NCBI GenBank assembly: GCA_045535815.1 | Contig: JAZSMJ010000057.1 | Coordinates: 1-20,988 of the forward strand | Source of the DNA: JAZSMJ01 sp045535815 | GTDB lineage: Bacteria; Bacillota; Clostridia; Oscillospirales; CAG-272 | Length of the DNA: 20,988 nucleotides | Reading direction: 5' to 3' | Part shown: positions 1-7,557 of the stretch, piece by piece | How positions within the stretch are numbered: position 1 is the stretch's first letter | Layout of the letters: each line of letters opens with the position of its first letter | Notes under the pieces: generated by a model | The model's input: only the letters and a program-made list of their open reading frames with translations | Told to the model about the DNA's origin: nothing | Database searches by the model: none | Position numbers and translations under genes: made by a program

Positions 1-27
1 TATATCAATGCTAAAAAGAAAAGTCAA
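1..27 (-). promoter_or_regulatory. Sigma-A-type promoter reading out of the left edge (probably parA/parB)
   Basis: On the minus strand a TTGACT box (22-27) is followed by a 17-base spacer ending in TGA and then TATA, cut off by the window edge. This matches an extended -10 promoter. Its position just beyond noc and the parS pair fits the usual Firmicutes order noc-parA-parB, so I infer that it drives the chromosome-partition operon. That gene is outside the window, so the assignment is inference. Confidence 0.5.
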
Positions 28-56
28 TTTATGGGAGTTATTTTGTTATATTTTTT

Positions 57-86
57 AATTCAATGTTGCACGTGAAACATTGAATT
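57..86. promoter_or_regulatory. parS: parS-type site 1 (one mismatch)
   Basis: Positions 64-79 read TGTTGCACGTGAAACA, one base different from the consensus parS TGTTTCACGTGAAACA. The palindrome extends to 57-86, 15-base arms with a single mismatch. ParB family proteins load at such sites near the origin. It lies downstream of noc and 46 bp centre-to-centre from a perfect parS. Confidence 0.8.
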
Positions 87-105
87 CTGCGTCATGCTTG
101 ATACT

Positions 106-129
106 TGAATGTTTCACGTGAAACATTCA
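106..129. promoter_or_regulatory. parS: parS site 2 (perfect consensus)
   Basis: Positions 110-125 are an exact match to the bacterial parS consensus TGTTTCACGTGAAACA, inside a perfect 24-bp palindrome. The 3' end of the noc-like gene, including its stop codon at 127-129, overlaps the palindrome. ParB is known to nucleate on this sequence, load as a CTP-dependent clamp and recruit SMC. It marks an origin-proximal region. Confidence 0.95.
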
Positions 130-1134
130 GGCAGTGCCTTTGGGTATCCTTATAATAATTTCGGTAGAATCTGCGGTGTCGATGCGGTCTGACGTTATGC
201 TTATCCCTGCACGGCGGATGGTAGATACCGCCTTGTCAACCGTGTTGTAAAACAGCCGCATATCCTTGATAATTATCTTTGATATCTTTTGGTTATCTGC
301 GCAGCTTTCTTTTTCTGCTTCATTTTCCATAGAAAGCTCTGATATATACGCCTCTGTGGCGGCAACGTTCAAATTGCGCAGAGCAATGTGATTTATTGCA
401 CGGATTCGCTTCTCGGTATCGTTTATCTTCAAAAGTGCTCTTGCGTGGCGCTCTGTCAGTCCGTATTGAAGGATAAGATTGCGCTCCGCTTCTGTCAGGC
501 GGAGTATACGCAGCTTATTTGCTATATACGACTGACTGCTCGACAGCTGCCTTGCCGCCTCCTCCTGCGTTATCTTATAAATATCGATAAGTGAGGCTAT
601 TGCAGCCGCCTGCTCAAAGATGTTCAGCCCTTCCCTATGTATGTTTTCTATAATGGCAAGCTCTGCCGATCTTTTGCCGTCTGCCTCGATAACGATGCAC
701 GGAACTGCCTTCATATCTATCTTTTTGGCGGCCCTTAATCTTCTTTCTCCTGCAATAAGCTCGTAAAGGCAGTCCTGCAGGGGCAGATCGGGGATCCTGC
801 GCACCGTAAGCGGCTGAAGTATGCCGTACTGTCGAATGCTGTCGGCAAGCCTGAAAAGCGAGTCGTCTTCAAAGCTTTTTCTCGGCTGGGACGGATTTGG
901 CGTTATTCTGTGAGGGTCTATCATATAAATTCGTCCGTCACAGCAGGTATTGTTGTTCAAAATAAGCGTTTCGGGCTCCTTACGGCTTATTTTTGAGGCA
1001 ACGTCGCAAAATCCCTTTACCTCCGTTTCCGCTTGTAGATCAGGCAGACTGTTGAAAATCCCTGCAAGTGCCCTGCCCTCCGATTCTGCGCTCTCGGTGC
1101 GCCCTATCCTTTTTAAAAATGCTGATACGTTCAT
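127..1134 (-). CDS. noc: Noc-like ParB-family nucleoid occlusion protein
   Basis: A 335-residue ParB/Spo0J/Noc family protein. The CTP-binding motif GERRLRA is at residues 129-135 and ENIHRE at 163-168, followed by the helix-turn-helix domain (about 185-240). The specificity positions that separate Noc from ParB read Q201, K207, R212 and R229; published Noc proteins have Q/K/K/R and ParB proteins R/T/A/G, so this is Noc-type. The start MNVSAFLKRIG could form the short amphipathic membrane-targeting helix known for Noc. I chose the ATG at 1134 because GGAGGT lies six bases upstream; an in-frame ATG at 1185 lacks a good site. The protein is longer than B. subtilis Noc (283) through an extra segment at about 15-70. 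It follows rsmG, the usual noc neighbour. Noc would block septum formation over the nucleoid; a second ParB is the alternative. Confidence 0.75.
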   Translation of the reverse strand: MNVSAFLKRIGRTESAESEGRALAGIFNSLPDLQAETEVKGFCDVASKISRKEPETLILNNNTCCDGRIYMIDPHRITPNPSQPRKSFEDDSLFRLADSIRQYGILQPLTVRRIPDLPLQDCLYELIAGERRLRAAKKIDMKAVPCIVIEADGKRSAELAIIENIHREGLNIFEQAAAIASLIDIYKITQEEAARQLSSSQSYIANKLRILRLTEAERNLILQYGLTERHARALLKINDTEKRIRAINHIALRNLNVAATEAYISELSMENEAEKESCADNQKISKIIIKDMRLFYNTVDKAVSTIRRAGISITSDRIDTADSTEIIIRIPKGTA

Positions 1135-1257
1135 TTTAAACCTCCGTTTTGTTTTTTTGGGTAATAAAATGATAGCATTTCCCACGCCTTTTTTGCGTGA
1201 AAACTCTGTCTGTAAAAATACGGCAGGTTTTGTCCGGTAATAATTGCAAAAACAAAT

Positions 1258-1281
1258 AAAAGCCGCTTTAAAGCGGCTTTT
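1258..1281 (-). terminator. Rho-independent terminator after rsmG
   Basis: A 24-bp perfect palindrome (AGCCGCTTT/AAAGCGGCT core) is followed, on the minus strand, by TTTTATTTGTTTTTG. The rsmG stop codon is within the hairpin. It would separate polA-rsmG transcription from noc, implying a separate noc promoter in 1135-1257. A TATCAT box lies there, but no convincing -35 was found. Confidence 0.75.
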
Positions 1282-2014
1282 TGGATATTCTCGAAAAATT
1301 ACGTGGGTATATTTTGGGAGTAGGTCTTGTTTTTTGTATGATTATAATGCTTCTTTTTGCACTTTCTTCTCCTGAGGCAAGGCAAACTTCCTCATTTCCC
1401 GAAAGCTTTCCGCCAAGTGCACCAAATGCCGACAAAGCCTCGCTTGTTTCCTCCTCGGAATAAGCCTTATAGGCTATAAATGAACCGCCCACGGAAACGA
1501 ACGGTATGCAAAGCTCCGAGAGTATATTCAGCCTTGCGACCGCACGTGATACCGCACAGTCAAAGCGCTCCCGGTATTCACCTTGCATTGCAAGCTCCTC
1601 CGCACGTGCGCTTATTGCAGTTATATTATCAATAGACATCTTTTCTGCGGCAAGCTGAGTAAATCTGGTCTTTTTTGCGGTGCTGTCCACTGCAGTTATC
1701 TTTATATCGGGTCTGACGATTGCTATCGGAAGCGACGGAAAACCCGCACCTGCACCTATATCAATGACCTTGGCACTGAGCGGAAGATACCTTTCTCCCA
1801 TAAGACTGTCAACGTAATGCTTTAAAATAACGCCTGATATATCACGTATAGCGGTAAGATTGGTATGAGAGTTATATTCGAGAAGAAAATCGGTCAGATC
1901 AGCAAATTTAGTGCGGATATCGTCGTTTATAAACCGCTCAAGACCGTTTTCTTTAAATATTTTATCGTAAAGAGCGTCGAACTCTTCCCTGTTAAATGTG
2001 ATTTCAGCTTTCAT
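1268..2014 (-). CDS. rsmG: 16S rRNA (guanine-N7) methyltransferase RsmG
   Basis: A 248-residue cytoplasmic SAM-dependent enzyme that methylates N7 of G527 (E. coli numbering) in 16S rRNA. The SAM-binding loop IDIGAGAGFPS is at residues 84-94, preceded by the family motifs NLTAI (52-56) and KHYVDS (65-70). Length matches the family (B. subtilis 239). The open frame runs upstream into polA, but the ATG at 2014 has GGAGA seven bases ahead and gives the normal N-terminus. It starts 32 bases after the polA stop, so the two are probably co-transcribed. The rsmG-noc neighbourhood is typical of Firmicutes, but here polA, not mnmG, is the upstream partner. Confidence 0.93.
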   Translation of the reverse strand: MKAEITFNREEFDALYDKIFKENGLERFINDDIRTKFADLTDFLLEYNSHTNLTAIRDISGVILKHYVDSLMGERYLPLSAKVIDIGAGAGFPSLPIAIVRPDIKITAVDSTAKKTRFTQLAAEKMSIDNITAISARAEELAMQGEYRERFDCAVSRAVARLNILSELCIPFVSVGGSFIAYKAYSEEETSEALSAFGALGGKLSGNEEVCLASGEESAKRSIIIIQKTRPTPKIYPRNFSRISKKPL

Positions 2015-2046
2015 ATTGTCTCCAATTGGTAAATTTTGGCAAACAG

Positions 2047-4572
2047 TTATTTTGCCTCGAACCAGCTTCTTCCGCACTCGGATGAAACGGTAAGCGGCAC
2101 GGGTAGATCGATAACCTTTTCCATGCATTCGCAAAGTATCTTTTCTGCCTGCTCGGCGCAGCTTACGTTTGCTTCTATTATAAGCTCGTCGTGTACCTGC
2201 AGGATAATTCTTGCATCAAGCCCTGCTTCTTTGAGAGCACGGTCGGTATTGACCATAGCTATCTTGATTATATCGGCTGCAGTGCCCTGAATGGGGCTGT
2301 TCATTGCAACCCTTTCTCCAAAGCTTCTGAGGGCGGCTTTCTGTGAGGAAAGCTCAGGGATATAGCGTCTTCTTCCTAAAAGCGTGGTAACGTACCCGTC
2401 CTCACGTGCACGGCGGACTATGTCCTTAAGATATCCGTCAACTGCAGGATAATGCGACAGATAGCTCTTTATATACTCGTCAGCCTGCTTTTTTGTGACA
2501 CCGATATCTATCGAAAGCGAATATGCGCCTATTCCGTAAACTATACCGAAGTTGACTGCCTTCGCTCTTTTTCGCATCTCGTCTGTAACGTCCTCGGGTG
2601 CAACTCCGAATACCTGCGCCGCCGTTTGTGTGTGTATGTCTCCGCCTGCAATAAAGGTATTTATCATATTCTCGTCTCCCGATATGGCGGCGAGAAGGCG
2701 CAGCTCGATCTGCGAGTAATCGGCGTCTATGAGGATATAATCCTTGCTCTTTGGAACGAAGAATTTACGCATCTCTCTGCCAAGCTCTGTGCGGACGGGA
2801 ATGTTCTGCAGATTTGGCTCGGTTGAAGAAAGACGACCTGTTGCGGTGACCGTCTGATTAAATGTCGAATGGACCCTTCCGCTGCTGTCTGCGGCAGCCG
2901 CAAGCCCTTCTGCATAGGTGCTTTTCAGCTTTGCAACCTGACGGTAGGACAGTATCTGATCTATTATCGGATGATACGGGCGGAGCTTTTCAAGCACCTC
3001 GGCGTTTGTTGAGTATCCGGTCTTTGTTTTTTTGACTGCAGGGAGGTCAAGCTTTTCAAAAAGCACCTCTCCTAACTGTTTGGGGGAATTTATATTGAAT
3101 TCGCAGCCTGCAAGCTCATATATCTGTGACATGCTTTGCGATATCATTGAATCAAGCTTTGCGGAAAACTGTGAAAGTCCGTCAAGGTCGACCTTGAAGC
3201 CGACGTTTTCCATATCTGCAAGCACGTATGCAAGGGGAATCTCAATATCCGAAAGAAGCTTTAGCTGACCGCTCTCACGCAGCTTTTCGGTAAGCACCTC
3301 TGACAGCGAGAGCAGGGAAGCAGAGCGTCCCCTTGAAGGAAGCGGAGTTTTAAGATAAGCGGCGGCAAGGCTTTCAAGCGAATGCGAGCCCTCCGAGGCT
3401 ATCAGATACGCTGCAAGCGTTATATCAAACGCACATCCGAGGGCTGATATGCCTGCGCTGTGCAGCTGACGTATAATAGGCTTGCTGTCAAAGACGCAGA
3501 AGCTTTTTCCGTCAAAGAAATCTCTTGCATCCTGCCATGCAGGGCAGGGAAAGGAGTAATTTTCCTTATCGGACGAAAGATAAAGCACCTCGTCCTCAAG
3601 AGAGAGAGCCCAGAGCGTGTCCTTTGAAAGAGCCTTCAGCTCTTCACGGGTGATCTTTTTAAATTCTATATTTTCTTCTGTATCGGCGGCTTGCTCGCAC
3701 ACACAGTCAGAATCGAGAAGGCCGAGCTTATCGATAGCCGCTCTGAATTCGAGCTGCGTGCACAAATCGAGCATCTCTTTCTTGTCAAGGCCTCGGAATT
3801 TAAGCTCTGCAAGGCTCTTTTCCATAGGAACATAGCAGAATATTCTCGCAAGAGACTGCGACAGATAGGCGCTTTCCTTGCCTTCCGTAAGCTTTTTTCT
3901 GACGCCCTCTGAAATGGATTTTGAATCTATATTTTCATATATTCCGTCAAGGGAGCCGAATTCGCAAAGGAGCTTCATTGCGCCCTTTTCGCCTATTCCT
4001 GCAACGCCGGGGATATTATCCGATGAGTCGCCCATTATCGCCTTTGCATCAACGAATGCACTTGGCAAAATGCCGTATTTATCAACAAATTCCTGCACAC
4101 CCATTGACACGGTGTCGCCCGTAGATGCTAAAAGCACCGTGCAGCTTTCATTTATAAGCTGAAGCGAATCTCTGTCGCCTGTCAGAACGAATGCCTGCAT
4201 ACCCTCCTGTACGGCGCTTACCGAAAGGGTGCCGAGGATATCGTCAGCCTCATAGCCTTCCTTTTCGATAACGGTAAAGCCGAGAGCCTCGCACAGCCGC
4301 TTGGCGTAAGGAAACTGCATTGCAAGCTCCTGCGGCATAGGCTTTCTTCCCGCCTTGTACTGATCGTATTCGAGGTGGCGGAAGGTTGGAGCGTGAACGT
4401 CAAATGCAACTGCCGCATAGTCGGGCGAGAGCGCCTCTATATGCTTTCTCAAAATATTCATCATACCGAAAACGGCGTTCGTATGGATGCCGCTCATGGT
4501 AGTCAGAGGGCGCACGCCGTAAAAGGCTCTGTTAAGTATACTGTTTCCGTCAACTACGAGCAGTTTTTTCAT
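2047..4572 (-). CDS. polA: DNA polymerase I
   Basis: An 841-residue family A polymerase for Okazaki-fragment processing and repair synthesis. The N-terminal 5'-3' nuclease domain starts MKKLLVVDGNSILNRAFYG and carries the acidic DSSDNIPG segment. The polymerase domain has motif A DADYSQIELRLLA (about 615), the O-helix RKRAKAVNFGIVYG (about 667-680) and motif C QVHDELIIE (about 790). The middle domain resembles the 3'-5' exonuclease fold, but the DxE active-site motif of E. coli is absent (sequence around WALSLEDEVLYL), so proofreading is probably lost, as known in Bacillus-type enzymes. It is a little shorter than B. subtilis PolA (880). AGGAGA precedes the ATG. Its own promoter faces left from the divergent region at 4.6 kb. 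Confidence 0.97.
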   Translation of the reverse strand: MKKLLVVDGNSILNRAFYGVRPLTTMSGIHTNAVFGMMNILRKHIEALSPDYAAVAFDVHAPTFRHLEYDQYKAGRKPMPQELAMQFPYAKRLCEALGFTVIEKEGYEADDILGTLSVSAVQEGMQAFVLTGDRDSLQLINESCTVLLASTGDTVSMGVQEFVDKYGILPSAFVDAKAIMGDSSDNIPGVAGIGEKGAMKLLCEFGSLDGIYENIDSKSISEGVRKKLTEGKESAYLSQSLARIFCYVPMEKSLAELKFRGLDKKEMLDLCTQLEFRAAIDKLGLLDSDCVCEQAADTEENIEFKKITREELKALSKDTLWALSLEDEVLYLSSDKENYSFPCPAWQDARDFFDGKSFCVFDSKPIIRQLHSAGISALGCAFDITLAAYLIASEGSHSLESLAAAYLKTPLPSRGRSASLLSLSEVLTEKLRESGQLKLLSDIEIPLAYVLADMENVGFKVDLDGLSQFSAKLDSMISQSMSQIYELAGCEFNINSPKQLGEVLFEKLDLPAVKKTKTGYSTNAEVLEKLRPYHPIIDQILSYRQVAKLKSTYAEGLAAAADSSGRVHSTFNQTVTATGRLSSTEPNLQNIPVRTELGREMRKFFVPKSKDYILIDADYSQIELRLLAAISGDENMINTFIAGGDIHTQTAAQVFGVAPEDVTDEMRKRAKAVNFGIVYGIGAYSLSIDIGVTKKQADEYIKSYLSHYPAVDGYLKDIVRRAREDGYVTTLLGRRRYIPELSSQKAALRSFGERVAMNSPIQGTAADIIKIAMVNTDRALKEAGLDARIILQVHDELIIEANVSCAEQAEKILCECMEKVIDLPVPLTVSSECGRSWFEAK

Positions 4573-4608
4573 GATCTTCTCCTGTTATCGTAAAAGTCTT
4601 ACAGAATA

Positions 4609-4636
4609 ATTTTACCACACTATTGAAAAAAAACAA
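4609..4636 (-). promoter_or_regulatory. Putative polA promoter
   Basis: On the minus strand TTGTTT (4631-4636), a 16-base spacer and TAAAAT (4609-4614) lie 36 bases before the polA ATG. The match is reasonable but not perfect. It is back-to-back with the promoter at 4666-4694. Confidence 0.55.
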
Positions 4637-4665
4637 GATGTAGAGGAAAATTTACATATCCGTCC

Positions 4666-4694
4666 TTGCCAAAAGGAGCAAAAAGGTGTATAAT
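4666..4694 (+). promoter_or_regulatory. Sigma-A promoter of the NYN-domain gene
   Basis: TTGCCA (4666-4671), a 17-base spacer and a perfect TATAAT (4689-4694). Transcription should begin near 4701, leaving about 50 bases of leader before the ATG at 4753. Confidence 0.75.
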
Positions 4695-4752
4695 TTAAGG
4701 GTATTACAGCATCGTGCCGGAAAAAACGGAAAGGAGGATGCGACAAGGACTT

Positions 4753-5595
4753 ATGTTCAGTTTTTTCAAGAAAAAAACGGCAGTATCATCAAAGCCGAAA
4801 ACGGCGGCATTTGTGGATTTCGAGCACTGGTATATCTCGCTCGACCGCAATTTTCATATAAGACCGAATATAAAGGCGTGGCGGGATGAGCTCGCTCGGC
4901 AGTTTGAAATTACGGAAATAATATTTTTCGGGGATTTTTCCAATCCTTCGCTTCGTGCGGAGATACCCAAGATCCGTGAGGTCACAAATTACATTATTGA
5001 AACGCAGAATGCCTCGCCTCACCACAAAAAAGACTATACCGATTTTATTATGCTCGACCATATCTATCAGAAGGCAATTACTGCAAGAGATATAGACACC
5101 TATATTATTTTTTCGGGAGACGGGCACTTCTCGTCAGCTGCAAGCTTTCTTATAACGCAGTGCGGAAAGCAGGTCGGAGTATATGCCGTAAAGGATTCTT
5201 TATCGAGTCAGCTGTCCAACACGGCAAGCTGGGTAGTCGAGGTTCCGCAGGAGGATACCAAGCTGTTCGGATGCTATCATCTCATATTGAGAAATATAAA
5301 ACAGCTTGAAGAAAAGAGCACCCAGAACAAAAAATTCAGACCGACGTTTTGGGGAACGGCAGACGCCGTTGCAAAGTATAACGATCTCGACAGGGAAACG
5401 GTTGCGGATGCTATACGCAGTCTTATTGAGAAGGGTTATCTGTATCAGGAAAGCGAGCAGATAAACACGAGACACTTTGTCAGTGTCAAAAAGGGCAATA
5501 AAAAAGAAAGAATATCAAGGGAAACTGTCAAGAACGTAAAGGTTCTGTATGCGGATTGGGACAAGCTCCGCCGTGACAGACTCTGGCAGAAATAA
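4753..5595 (+). CDS. NYN-domain (PIN-like) putative ribonuclease with winged-helix-like C-terminus
   Basis: A 280-residue soluble protein. Residues about 17-160 match the NYN/LabA (DUF88) fold, a PIN-like RNase family: strands carry D22 (AAFVDFEH), D61 (FFGDFS), D94/D97 (KKDYTDF) and D123 (FSGDGHF), the expected metal-binding acidic set. Residues about 200-240 (starting FWGTADAVAKY) look like a winged helix for nucleic-acid binding. The target is unknown. The start is uncertain: an upstream in-frame GTG at 4714 has no ribosome site; an ATG at 4738 abuts AAGGAGG too closely; the ATG at 4753 has AAGGA three bases away and AAGGAGG 15 away, and gives a tidy MFSFFKK start. It is monocistronic from its own promoter, divergent from polA. 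No clear terminator follows in the 244-base gap to the next gene. Confidence 0.75.
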   Translation: MFSFFKKKTAVSSKPKTAAFVDFEHWYISLDRNFHIRPNIKAWRDELARQFEITEIIFFGDFSNPSLRAEIPKIREVTNYIIETQNASPHHKKDYTDFIMLDHIYQKAITARDIDTYIIFSGDGHFSSAASFLITQCGKQVGVYAVKDSLSSQLSNTASWVVEVPQEDTKLFGCYHLILRNIKQLEEKSTQNKKFRPTFWGTADAVAKYNDLDRETVADAIRSLIEKGYLYQESEQINTRHFVSVKKGNKKERISRETVKNVKVLYADWDKLRRDRLWQK

Positions 5596-5728
5596 AAATT
5601 AACCTATAAATACCAAACCGGGATGCTGTAATATGCCAACATACCCCAAATGAAGCGGTTTTTTGAAAAGTGGCAGTAATATCGCAATAAATCAAAATTA
5701 ATTGACTGTTTTTAAGATAAAGTATCGG

Positions 5729-5757
5729 TTGCAACGGCGGTTGTATTTTGATATAAT
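5729..5757 (+). promoter_or_regulatory. Strong extended -10 promoter before the galactokinase gene
   Basis: TTGCAA (5729-5734), a 17-base spacer ending in TGA, then a perfect TATAAT (5752-5757). The leader would be about 76 bases, with GGAG nine bases before the ATG. It may drive the whole rightward block to mnmG. Confidence 0.8.
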
Positions 5758-5839
5758 AATCTGTTGTAATGCGGAAAAACTATCTAAAAGTATTTTCGTT
5801 TTTCAAAAAGAACAGACTGTCTTGAAGGAGTTTTTATAA

Positions 5840-7126
5840 ATGAAGGCTAATGAAATAAAGGCAAAAATATCTAAGGGTGAGCTTGATAAGACCTTAATAG
5901 GTCTTTACGGTGAGTCTCAGCTGCAGGAGCAGAGAGTGCGCTGGACAAAGGCTATTGACAGCTTTACGGCGCTCTATGGCGATGGCAGAGATCTTTTCGT
6001 GCTTTCAGTTCCGGGAAGAAGTGAAATATCCGGAAATCATACCGACCATAATCTCGGCAAGATAATAGCCGCATCGATAAATCTTGATATAATTGCGGTT
6101 GCCGCACTTACGGGAAACGATACCGTCACGGTGAAAAGCGAGGGCTTTTCATCTACTGACGTCGTGCGCATAAACGATATAGATAAAAGCAAGGTCGAAA
6201 AATTCAGATCAAGCGCAATAATTGCCGGCGTATGCGACGGCTTTAAGCAAAGAGGCTATAAGGTATGCGGATTTGACGCATATACCACGTCAAGCGTTCT
6301 CAAGGGCTCGGGACTTTCATCCTCTGCGGCCTTTGAGGTAATGATAGGCGCTCTCTTTTCACACCTTGCAAACGACGGCGAGGTGTCACAGCAGGAGCTT
6401 GCCAAGATAGCGCAGTATGCCGAGAATGAATTTTTCGGTAAGCCCTGCGGTCTTATGGACCAGATGGCGTGCGCACTCGGAGGTCTTATCTCGATAGACT
6501 TCGGCAGTGAGGACGTTGAGATAAAGAAGCTTTCATTCGATATGTCTGCGGCAGGGTACAGCCTCTGTATAGTAAATACGGGCGGCAGCCATTCCGATCT
6601 TAACGATGAATATGCGGCAATCCCTGCAGAAATGAAAAAGGTTGCCGAATACTTCGGCAAGAAGGTGCTTCGCGGCATCGAATACGATGATATAATAAAG
6701 AATGCAAAGGAGCTTCGCTCTTATGCAGGCGACCGTGCCATACTTCGTGCTATCCATTTCTGTCAGGAAAACGAAAGAGTGGAAAAGCAGATAGCGGCGC
6801 TTGAGGCGGACGATCTTAAGGGATTCCTTGCCTTGATGAAGGAATCGGGAAATTCCAGCTTCCGTTGGCTTCAGAACGTCTTTGCCACAAAGGATCCCTT
6901 CCATCAGGGCATAACTCTTGCGCTTGCGGTAGCAGAGAAGGCGCTTGCTCCTCTCGCAGACGGCGCTGCCTGCAGAATTCACGGCGGCGGCTTTGCGGGT
7001 ACTATGGTTGCGCTTATGCCCAATGATTTTGTGGAAAGCTACCGTGCAGTGCTTGATCAGGTATTCGGAGAGGGCTCGTGTAAAACTCTCCTTATAAGAG
7101 CGGCAGGCGCTGACAGATTCATCTGA
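5840..7126 (+). CDS. galK: Galactokinase-family GHMP sugar kinase
   Basis: A 428-residue GHMP-superfamily kinase that would phosphorylate galactose, or a related sugar, at C1 with ATP (Leloir pathway entry). Motif 1 is VPGRSEISGNHTDHN (57-71), motif 2 the ATP-binding GSGLSSSAA (156-164), the catalytic base lies in GLMDQ (D207), and motif 3 is GGGFAGT near 381-387. The canonical GEHTDY signature reads GNHTDH. I recall this variant in clostridial galactokinase-like proteins; because the replaced Glu contacts sugar in classical enzymes, substrate identity is not certain. It has an N-terminal extension of about 35 residues relative to the 390-residue type. No galT or galE is nearby; it heads a block of unrelated housekeeping genes. 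The symbol is family-based. Confidence 0.78.
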   Translation: MKANEIKAKISKGELDKTLIGLYGESQLQEQRVRWTKAIDSFTALYGDGRDLFVLSVPGRSEISGNHTDHNLGKIIAASINLDIIAVAALTGNDTVTVKSEGFSSTDVVRINDIDKSKVEKFRSSAIIAGVCDGFKQRGYKVCGFDAYTTSSVLKGSGLSSSAAFEVMIGALFSHLANDGEVSQQELAKIAQYAENEFFGKPCGLMDQMACALGGLISIDFGSEDVEIKKLSFDMSAAGYSLCIVNTGGSHSDLNDEYAAIPAEMKKVAEYFGKKVLRGIEYDDIIKNAKELRSYAGDRAILRAIHFCQENERVEKQIAALEADDLKGFLALMKESGNSSFRWLQNVFATKDPFHQGITLALAVAEKALAPLADGAACRIHGGGFAGTMVALMPNDFVESYRAVLDQVFGEGSCKTLLIRAAGADRFI

Positions 7127-7133
7127 TCATAAT

Positions 7134-7166
7134 TGAGGAACTTTGCCGATTCAGCATCGTTCCTCA
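7134..7166 (+). terminator. Weak hairpin after the galactokinase gene
   Basis: Arms TGAGGAAC (7134-7141) and GTTCCTCA (7159-7166) form an 8-bp stem with a 17-base loop, followed by a T-rich but interrupted tract (TTTGTCGTTATTTG). It may attenuate transcription into the next gene rather than stop it. Confidence 0.4.
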
Positions 7167-7217
7167 TTTGTCGTTATTTGTATACGGCATAGCCGATTTA
7201 AGTAAAGGAAAAGTTTT

Positions 7218-7538
7218 ATGAAAGAGAAAAGAAGCCTTTTGCTCAAGCTCTTGGTTGCGTTTGCAGTAGAGTTTACCCTTTATCAGATAGGCTGTTATTT
7301 TGAATTTGAGCCTATAGTTCCTATATATATGACACTTATAGCAGGTCTTTGTATTGCTTACTTCGTGCTTACCAAGGGCAAGCTCAGAAGTGCTCTCGAG
7401 GGTGCTGACGGAATTTCGGCAAAAAGGCTGAAGGCGTCAAAGGCAGTGCTTATAATGCTTATTCCGCTTTTGTTTACCATTGCTTTTGATATTTTGTATC
7501 TCAGCTTTTTCTCAAAGCTGTTTTCGGTAGGATTCTGA
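7218..7538 (+). CDS. Small membrane protein of unknown function
   Basis: A 106-residue protein I do not recognise. It has three probable membrane segments: about residues 8-26, 31-50 and 74-98. A short basic/polar stretch (KGKLRSALEGADGISAKRLKASK) separates the second and third and would be cytoplasmic or external depending on topology. AAGGAAAAG precedes the ATG. It sits 91 bases after the galactokinase gene and 19 bases before walJ, so it is probably co-transcribed with walJ. No motif suggests an enzyme or transporter. The coding call rests on the ribosome site, the coherent hydrophobic pattern and the tight fit between neighbours. Confidence 0.7.
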   Translation: MKEKRSLLLKLLVAFAVEFTLYQIGCYFEFEPIVPIYMTLIAGLCIAYFVLTKGKLRSALEGADGISAKRLKASKAVLIMLIPLLFTIAFDILYLSFFSKLFSVGF

Positions 7539-7557
7539 TATAATAGAGGATATGGAA

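Noticed and set aside
1500..2420. CACGTG cores near 1542, 1602 and 2404 (and near 14047) as extra parS sites
   Set aside because: They lie inside rsmG, polA and the Asp-box gene, and flanking bases do not match TGTTT/AAACA, so only the 6-bp core is shared.
4573..4700. Divergent region between polA and the NYN gene as the replication origin
   Set aside because: Gene polarity changes here, but I see no TTATCCACA-type DnaA-box cluster or dnaA/dnaN genes; two ordinary promoters explain it.
4714..4752. GTG start at 4714 for the NYN protein
   Set aside because: No ribosome binding site lies upstream in the short leader, and the added 13 residues precede the domain; an internal ATG is more plausible, though not certain.
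5764..5839. Structured leader or riboswitch before the galactokinase gene
   Set aside because: GAAAAAC (5774-5780) can pair with GTTTTTC (5798-5804), but the stem is A/T-only apart from its ends and no known riboswitch core or terminator is visible.
6533..6982. Minus-strand open frame opposite the galactokinase gene
   Set aside because: Fully inside a well-supported GHMP kinase gene, with no ribosome site or recognisable domain.
7536..7544. TGATATAAT before walJ as a promoter
   Set aside because: A good extended -10 by sequence, but no -35, and transcription would begin about 7 bases before the ATG, losing the ribosome site.
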